Assembly: GCF_030544485.1 (NCBI RefSeq) | Contig: NZ_CP130610.1 | Coordinates: forward strand, 434,001-498,000 | Length of the DNA: 64,000 nucleotides | Direction: 5' to 3' | DNA from: Halomonas sp. HAL1 | Lineage (GTDB): Bacteria; Pseudomonadota; Gammaproteobacteria; Pseudomonadales; Halomonadaceae | Shown here: piece after piece, positions 59,363 to 64,000 of the stretch | Numbering within the stretch: the first letter of the stretch is position 1 | Layout: each line of letters begins with the position of its first letter | Translations under genes and position numbers: made by a program | The notes under the pieces: generated by a model | What the model was told of the DNA's origin: nothing | The model's input: the letters and a program-made list of their open reading frames with translations, nothing else | Databases searched by the model: none

Positions 59363-60151
59363 ATGACGCCACCGCAGCTTCCTGAAGAACAGCCGGACGA
59401 TGCCGGTGCGCTTACTCAGGCCGGGGAGGCGCCGCCGTCGCACGTCGCCATCATTATGGATGGCAATAATCGTTGGGCGCGCGCGCGTGGGCTTTCAGGC
59501 GTCCGTGGGCACCGCGCGGGGGTAGAAACGGTGCGTGCAGTGATACAGCGGGCCGCCGAGCGCGAAGTGCAAACGCTCAGCCTGTTCGCTTTCTCCAGCG
59601 AAAACTGGAAGCGGCCCGCCGCAGAAGTGAATGCGTTGATGGAGCTTTTTTTGATGGCGCTTAAGCGTGAAGTCAAAAAGCTCAGTGAGCGCAATGTTCG
59701 CCTCTCGATTATTGGCGAACAGCGCGGTTTCTCCCATGCGATACAAAAGCATATTCAGCGTGCTGAAGCGTTAACTGCACAGAATACGGGCATGCACTTG
59801 GTGATTGCCGCCAACTATGGTGGCCAATGGGACATTGCCCGCGCGGCGCGCACCCTGGCCGAACAAGCCGCGGCAGGCGATTTGGCCCCCTCGGATATTG
59901 ACGAAGTTTGCTTTGATAAAGCGATGGGGATTGATAATGTGCCGCCCATCGATCTGTGTATTCGCACCAGTGGTGAACAGCGGCTATCTAATTTTATGCT
60001 TTGGCAAATGGCCTATGCCGAGCTGCATTTTTCACCGCTGCTATGGCCTGATTTCGGTGCTGATGCGTTCGATGCGGCATTAAACGACTTCTGTCAGCGC
60101 CGTCGTCGCTTTGGTATGACGGACGAACAAATAGAGGCGCAAGGTGCTTAA
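59363..60151 (+). CDS. uppS: Undecaprenyl diphosphate synthase (di-trans,poly-cis)
   Basis: A 262-residue cis-prenyltransferase making the C55 carrier for peptidoglycan. Motifs are IIMDGNNRWARARG, FAFSSENWKRP, and RTSGEQRLSNFMLWQ. The ATG 59363 is chosen; TTG 59348 is also open. Its end overlaps cdsA by eight bases. Confidence 0.95.
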   Translation: MTPPQLPEEQPDDAGALTQAGEAPPSHVAIIMDGNNRWARARGLSGVRGHRAGVETVRAVIQRAAEREVQTLSLFAFSSENWKRPAAEVNALMELFLMALKREVKKLSERNVRLSIIGEQRGFSHAIQKHIQRAEALTAQNTGMHLVIAANYGGQWDIARAARTLAEQAAAGDLAPSDIDEVCFDKAMGIDNVPPIDLCIRTSGEQRLSNFMLWQMAYAELHFSPLLWPDFGADAFDAALNDFCQRRRRFGMTDEQIEAQGA

Positions 60152-60974
60152 ACAGCGGATTATCACCGCAGCTTGGCTAGCACCGCTGGTGTTAGCTGGC
60201 CTGTTTGGATTGGACGGTGGCGCCTTTGCGCTGTTTACGGCGCTGATTGTGCTACTCGGCACCTGGGAGTGGGTCAATTTAGCCGGTATCACCCGCACAG
60301 CGCAGCGTGCTCAACTAGTGGCCGGTATGGCGGCGTTAATGCTGGTGATGTGGCTAATAGATGCCGCAACCTCGGCATGGCCGCTTTGGCTGGCCGCTGC
60401 AGGTTGGTTAATTAATCTTTACTGGGTAACTCGCTACCCTGCCGCTGGTCAGCAGTGGCAAGCTATCTCGCGACGACTGGCGATGGGGCTTTGGGTGCTA
60501 TTGCCTTGCTGGGTCGGTTTTAACGTGCTGCGTGAGAGCGGTATGGCGTGGCTGTTGTTTGTGCTGTTGCTGGTGTGGTGTGCTGATATCGGCGCCTACT
60601 TTGTAGGCCGCAACTGGGGTAAGCGCAAACTGGCACCTCGCGTCAGTCCTGGCAAATCCTGGGAGGGCGTGTACGGCGGCTTAGCAGCGACGGCTATTCT
60701 GGCCGTTGTGTTTGCCGTGTGGCTATCACTGGGTATGGCCAGTAGCCTCACGCTTATCCTCGTGACAGCAGTCGTTACATTGACCTCTGTGCTTGGGGAT
60801 CTGCTGGAGAGCATGCTCAAACGTCACCGCAATATCAAAGATTCAAGCCAGCTTCTGCCAGGCCACGGCGGGGTGCTGGATCGCATTGATAGCCTGACGG
60901 CGGCGATTCCGCTATTTGCGCTGTTTTATCTTGAAGTGCTTATGCCGATGCTGGTTCAGGGGCAGCCGCTATGA
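60144..60974 (+). CDS. cdsA: Phosphatidate cytidylyltransferase
   Basis: A 276-residue membrane enzyme with about eight helices that makes CDP-diacylglycerol. The signature [12 protein letters not shown] and the C-terminal [28 protein letters not shown] (in part) are present. Starts at GTG 60144 inside uppS and overlaps ispC as ATGA. Confidence 0.95.
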   Translation: MLKQRIITAAWLAPLVLAGLFGLDGGAFALFTALIVLLGTWEWVNLAGITRTAQRAQLVAGMAALMLVMWLIDAATSAWPLWLAAAGWLINLYWVTRYPAAGQQWQAISRRLAMGLWVLLPCWVGFNVLRESGMAWLLFVLLLVWCADIGAYFVGRNWGKRKLAPRVSPGKSWEGVYGGLAATAILAVVFAVWLSLGMASSLTLILVTAVVTLTSVLGDLLESMLKRHRNIKDSSQLLPGHGGVLDRIDSLTAAIPLFALFYLEVLMPMLVQGQPL

Positions 60975-62188
60975 GCCAACGGCAGCATCCGCAAACTAAA
61001 CCACCTACGCAGCGTGTGACGGTGCTTGGATCGACAGGATCCATCGGCACTAGCACGCTGGATGTAATCGGTCGCCATCCCGACCGCTATAGCGTCCATG
61101 CGCTTACCGCGCATACTTCAAAAGAGTCCCTGTTAGCTCAGTGTTTAACGCACCGTCCTGCAGTGGCTGTGCTGGATGATGATGTTGATGCTGCTTGGCT
61201 ACGCCAAGAGCTCAAGCGTGCGGGTCTGCCAACCGAGGTGAGCGCAGGGCCAGAGGCGCTGTGTGAGGTTGCCCGTGACGCTAGTGTCGATTGCGTGATG
61301 GCGGCTATCGTGGGCGCAGCAGGCTTGCTGCCTGCACTGGCCGCCGCCGAAGCGGGCAAGCGCGTGTTGCTGGCCAATAAAGAGGCACTGGTGATGAGCG
61401 GCGCACTGTTTATGGACGCTGTTTCGCGTTCGGGTGCGGCGCTATTACCGATTGATTCCGAACATAATGCTATTTACCAGTGTCTACCAGCAGAACATCG
61501 CGGCGGCTTGGCGCGCCACGGCATTAGCCAGCTGTTGCTGACGGCCTCCGGCGGCCCCTTTCGTACCTGGAGTCAGGCTGATATTAATAACGTCACCCCC
61601 GAACAAGCCTGTGCTCATCCAAACTGGTCAATGGGGCGTAAAATCTCCGTTGATAGCGCCACGCTGATGAACAAAGGGCTCGAGCTCATTGAAGCCTGCT
61701 GGCTGTTTGATGCGACGCCTGAGCAGATCCAGGTGGTGGTACATCCACAAAGCGTGATTCACTCCATGGCGGCGTATCATGATGGCTCGGTGATTGCGCA
61801 GCTAGGTAATCCCGATATGCGCACACCTATCGCCTATGGGTTAGCATGGCCTGAACGTATTGACGCTGGGGTCGAAACACTGGATCTATTTCAGGTGGCG
61901 CGGCTAGATTTTGAAGCCCCCGATGAAGTCCGTTTCCCGTGTTTGGGACTTGCCCGTGAAGCAATGCTACAGGGCGGTATGGCGCCGGTAGTACTGAACG
62001 CGGCTAATGAAATAGCGGTTGATGCTTTTCTACAGCGTCAGCTCAGTTTTACGGCGATTGGACAACTGGTGGCCGACGTCTTATCACGCCCCTATGAAGG
62101 CCGGGTCGATAGCCTTGAAAGCGTTTTAGCAACCGATCGATGGGCACGACAGCAGGCGTTGGAACTGGTAACAAGGTGGTCCGCTTAA
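60971..62188 (+). CDS. ispC: 1-deoxy-D-xylulose 5-phosphate reductoisomerase
   Basis: A 405-residue NADPH enzyme of the methylerythritol phosphate isoprenoid pathway. NADPH-binding [14 protein letters not shown], metal/substrate segments [15 protein letters not shown] and [20 protein letters not shown] (in part) are present. The cluster uppS-cdsA-ispC-rseP-bamA is standard. Confidence 0.96.
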   Translation: MSQRQHPQTKPPTQRVTVLGSTGSIGTSTLDVIGRHPDRYSVHALTAHTSKESLLAQCLTHRPAVAVLDDDVDAAWLRQELKRAGLPTEVSAGPEALCEVARDASVDCVMAAIVGAAGLLPALAAAEAGKRVLLANKEALVMSGALFMDAVSRSGAALLPIDSEHNAIYQCLPAEHRGGLARHGISQLLLTASGGPFRTWSQADINNVTPEQACAHPNWSMGRKISVDSATLMNKGLELIEACWLFDATPEQIQVVVHPQSVIHSMAAYHDGSVIAQLGNPDMRTPIAYGLAWPERIDAGVETLDLFQVARLDFEAPDEVRFPCLGLAREAMLQGGMAPVVLNAANEIAVDAFLQRQLSFTAIGQLVADVLSRPYEGRVDSLESVLATDRWARQQALELVTRWSA

Positions 62189-62235
62189 GCATTCGCTGGG
62201 CTGGTCTTTAAGCACGGGACGTTTAGGAGTGTAGT

Positions 62236-63594
62236 GTGGGCCTGATACAGAATATTTTAGCGGTCATTGTAGTGCTGGGCCTATTGGTAACCTTTCACGA
62301 GTTTGGCCACTTTTGGGTGGCAAGGCGTTGTGGCGTCAAAGTGCTGCGTTTTTCGGTAGGCTTTGGCAAGCCACTATGGTCACGTGTTGACCATCAAGGC
62401 ACGGAATATGCGATAGCCGCGATTCCGCTTGGCGGCTATGTCAAAATGCTCGATGAGCGTGAGGCGCCGGTACCCGAAGATCAGCTCGATCAGGCATTTA
62501 ATCGCAAGACAGTCTGGCAGCGCATTGCTATTGTGGCCGCGGGGCCGATCGCTAATTTCTTGCTGGCGATTGTTGCCTACTGGGTGCTGTTTGTCGCGGG
62601 AACCACCGTGGTCTCGCCGATGGTCGGCAGCATCGTGCCTGACTCACCAGCCGCCGAGGCCGGGCTTGCCAATGGCGATGAGATTATCGCCATTCAGGGC
62701 GACGAAATGCGCTCTTGGGAAGATGTGAATCTGAAGCTAGTGTCTATTATTGGCTTCAGTGGTGAGCTGTATATCGACGCACGTTCTGAAGGTGCCACTG
62801 ACGTACAGCGCTTTGAATTACCTGTTACCGATTTTTTGGTTCGCCAAGATCCACCACAGCCGCTGCAAACGCTGGGTATTACCCCTTGGCAGCCGGAGTT
62901 TCCGGCAGTTTTAGGTCAAGTGGTCAGTGGTGAGGCAGCGGAACAAGCCGGCCTCATGGCGGGCGACACAATGGTCGCCATTAACGGCGAGCCAGTAGAT
63001 GATTGGATACACTTTGTTAATATTGTGCGTGGTAATCCAAGCGAAACGCTGGAGCTCACCTACGAGCGCGACGGCGAACGGGCAACTGTTGATTTAATCC
63101 CAGGGCGTAACAGCCTGGATACTGGGGTCGAAATTGGGTATATCGGTGCCGGTGCTCAGCAAGTCGAGTGGCCAGCAGCGTTTCAGCGTGAGATTCGCTA
63201 TGGTCCTATCGAAGCGGTAGGCCAAGCGTTATCACGTACTGGTGAGATGACGTTACTCACCGTTGACGCCATTCGAAAGATGTTGGTGGGGCTTATTTCA
63301 CCTTCCAATCTCTCGGGGCCCATCACCATTGCTCAGATCTCTGGCGATTCGGCTCGTGCTGGGATGGAAGCGTTTATCGGTTTTCTAGCGTATCTTTCTA
63401 TCAGCCTTGGGGTGCTTAACTTATTGCCTATCCCGGTGCTCGATGGTGGCCACTTGCTTTATTATTTTATGGAGATCGTACGTGGACGGCCAGTATCTGA
63501 AAAAACCCAAGCGGTAGGATTGCGCATTGGGCTTGCCATGGTCGGCTCCCTGATGTTGATGGCCCTCTATTTTGATCTGATGCGCCTGTGGTAA
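62236..63594 (+). CDS. rseP: RIP metalloprotease RseP
   Basis: A 452-residue site-2 protease that cuts RseA to release sigma-E. The zinc site HEFGH is at residues 21-25; two PDZ domains lie at about 120-300; the second active-site motif LPIPVLDGGH is near residue 395. GTG start 62236 follows TTTAGGAGTG. It precedes bamA. Confidence 0.95.
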   Translation: MGLIQNILAVIVVLGLLVTFHEFGHFWVARRCGVKVLRFSVGFGKPLWSRVDHQGTEYAIAAIPLGGYVKMLDEREAPVPEDQLDQAFNRKTVWQRIAIVAAGPIANFLLAIVAYWVLFVAGTTVVSPMVGSIVPDSPAAEAGLANGDEIIAIQGDEMRSWEDVNLKLVSIIGFSGELYIDARSEGATDVQRFELPVTDFLVRQDPPQPLQTLGITPWQPEFPAVLGQVVSGEAAEQAGLMAGDTMVAINGEPVDDWIHFVNIVRGNPSETLELTYERDGERATVDLIPGRNSLDTGVEIGYIGAGAQQVEWPAAFQREIRYGPIEAVGQALSRTGEMTLLTVDAIRKMLVGLISPSNLSGPITIAQISGDSARAGMEAFIGFLAYLSISLGVLNLLPIPVLDGGHLLYYFMEIVRGRPVSEKTQAVGLRIGLAMVGSLMLMALYFDLMRLW

Positions 63595-63694
63595 TGACGC
63601 GTGTAGCGCGCAGGATGCCTTGTCATCTGCCTGCACAAATGTATATGGTGCCTTTCTGGAATGAACGGCAGACCAACGCGAGCGAATTGACTGC

Positions 63695-64000
63695 ATGAAA
63701 ATCAAGACCCTTGGAATGGCGGCACTCTTGCTGGCAGGCGCCAGCGGCGCCCAAGCACAATCCTTTGATGTTTCAGACATTCGAGTGGAAGGACTGCAGC
63801 GGGTATCCGCCGCCTCGGTCTTCAATGCATTTCCGGTAAGCGCCAATGAGCGTGTCAGCGAAGCAGAGTTAGCTGCCGCTGCCCGTGACTTGTTTGCCAC
63901 CGGGCTCTTTGACGATGTCTCCCTGGCCCGAGAGGGGGACGTGCTGGTCATTCAAGTCGTCGAGCGTCCGACCATTGCACGACTGGAGATTAGCGGCAAC
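63695..64000 (+). CDS. bamA: Outer membrane protein assembly factor BamA, 5' part
   Basis: The first 102 residues are present; the gene continues past the window. A signal peptide (KIKTLGMAALLLAGASGAQA) precedes the first POTRA domain (FDVSDIRVEGLQRVS, FATGLFDDV, VIQVVERP). The complete protein inserts beta-barrels into the outer membrane. It follows rseP as in E. coli. Confidence 0.93.
   Translation, partial: MKIKTLGMAALLLAGASGAQAQSFDVSDIRVEGLQRVSAASVFNAFPVSANERVSEAELAAAARDLFATGLFDDVSLAREGDVLVIQVVERPTIARLEISGN

Overview
The window is a contiguous stretch of gammaproteobacterial chromosome. Its gene content and order look like a Halomonas-type bacterium (Halomonadaceae, order Oceanospirillales). 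That placement is an inference from gene order shared with Pseudomonas and E. coli, a moderate-to-high GC content, acidic proteins and a pseudomonad-like extended HolD; no rRNA is present to confirm it. Almost all of it is core genome. I see no prophage, CRISPR array, tRNA or rRNA. The only mobile element is one complete IS30-family insertion sequence.

Layout. 1-7.0 kb: a truncated M16 (pitrilysin-like) protease translationally coupled to a degenerate SRAP protein, a TetR regulator with a PlsC-type acyltransferase, then a CorC/CNNM transporter and a YpjD-like membrane protein. 7.3-11.4 kb: ffh, then rpsP-rimM-trmD-rplS. 11.4-18.4 kb: xerD-dsbC, hom-thrC, recJ and a YitT protein. 18.4-21.5 kb: a leftward copper operon (MerR regulator, CopA ATPase and a 23-residue membrane peptide) behind a 21-bp palindromic operator. 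21.7-26.4 kb: FadL-type porin, prfB with its programmed frameshift, lysS, and a small acidic protein. 26.5-27.7 kb: IS30 element inserted in a 15-bp tandem repeat array. 27.7-31.9 kb: MFS exporter, bolA, a pseudomonad-type holD, rimI, zapB, rsmD. 31.9-36.7 kb: ftsY-ftsE-ftsX, rpoH, slmA. 36.7-41.0 kb: leftward algC-argB and coaBC-dut. 41.2-47.6 kb: radC, rpmB-rpmG, mutM, rlmI, a thioesterase, ald, slyX, and a membrane-anchored cold-shock-domain protein. 47.6-55.6 kb: leftward map-glnD-dapC-arsC/spx-like-dapD-dapE-hypothetical. 55.9-64 kb: rightward rpsB-tsf-pyrH-frr-uppS-cdsA-ispC-rseP-bamA (bamA runs off the window).

Functional themes are translation (ribosomal proteins, RF2, Ts, RRF, LysRS, rRNA and tRNA modification), SRP targeting (ffh, ftsY), cell division (ftsEX, zapB, slmA, xerD), lysine/meso-diaminopimelate and threonine biosynthesis, envelope precursor synthesis and outer-membrane assembly (uppS, cdsA, ispC, rseP, bamA), and copper efflux. 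Many neighbours overlap as ATGA, GTGA or TAATG, so translational coupling is common.

Points most worth a second look: an SRAP protein in which all four residues matching the YedK active site (Cys2, Asn75, Glu105, His160) are replaced; a 23-residue single-span peptide coupled to CopA; a copper-operon MerR regulator with an unusual ligand set; two related long palindromic intergenic elements in opposite orientation; an IS30 copy that split a 15-bp minisatellite; an 18-unit GCCAGA repeat inside ftsY; and a membrane-tethered cold-shock protein.
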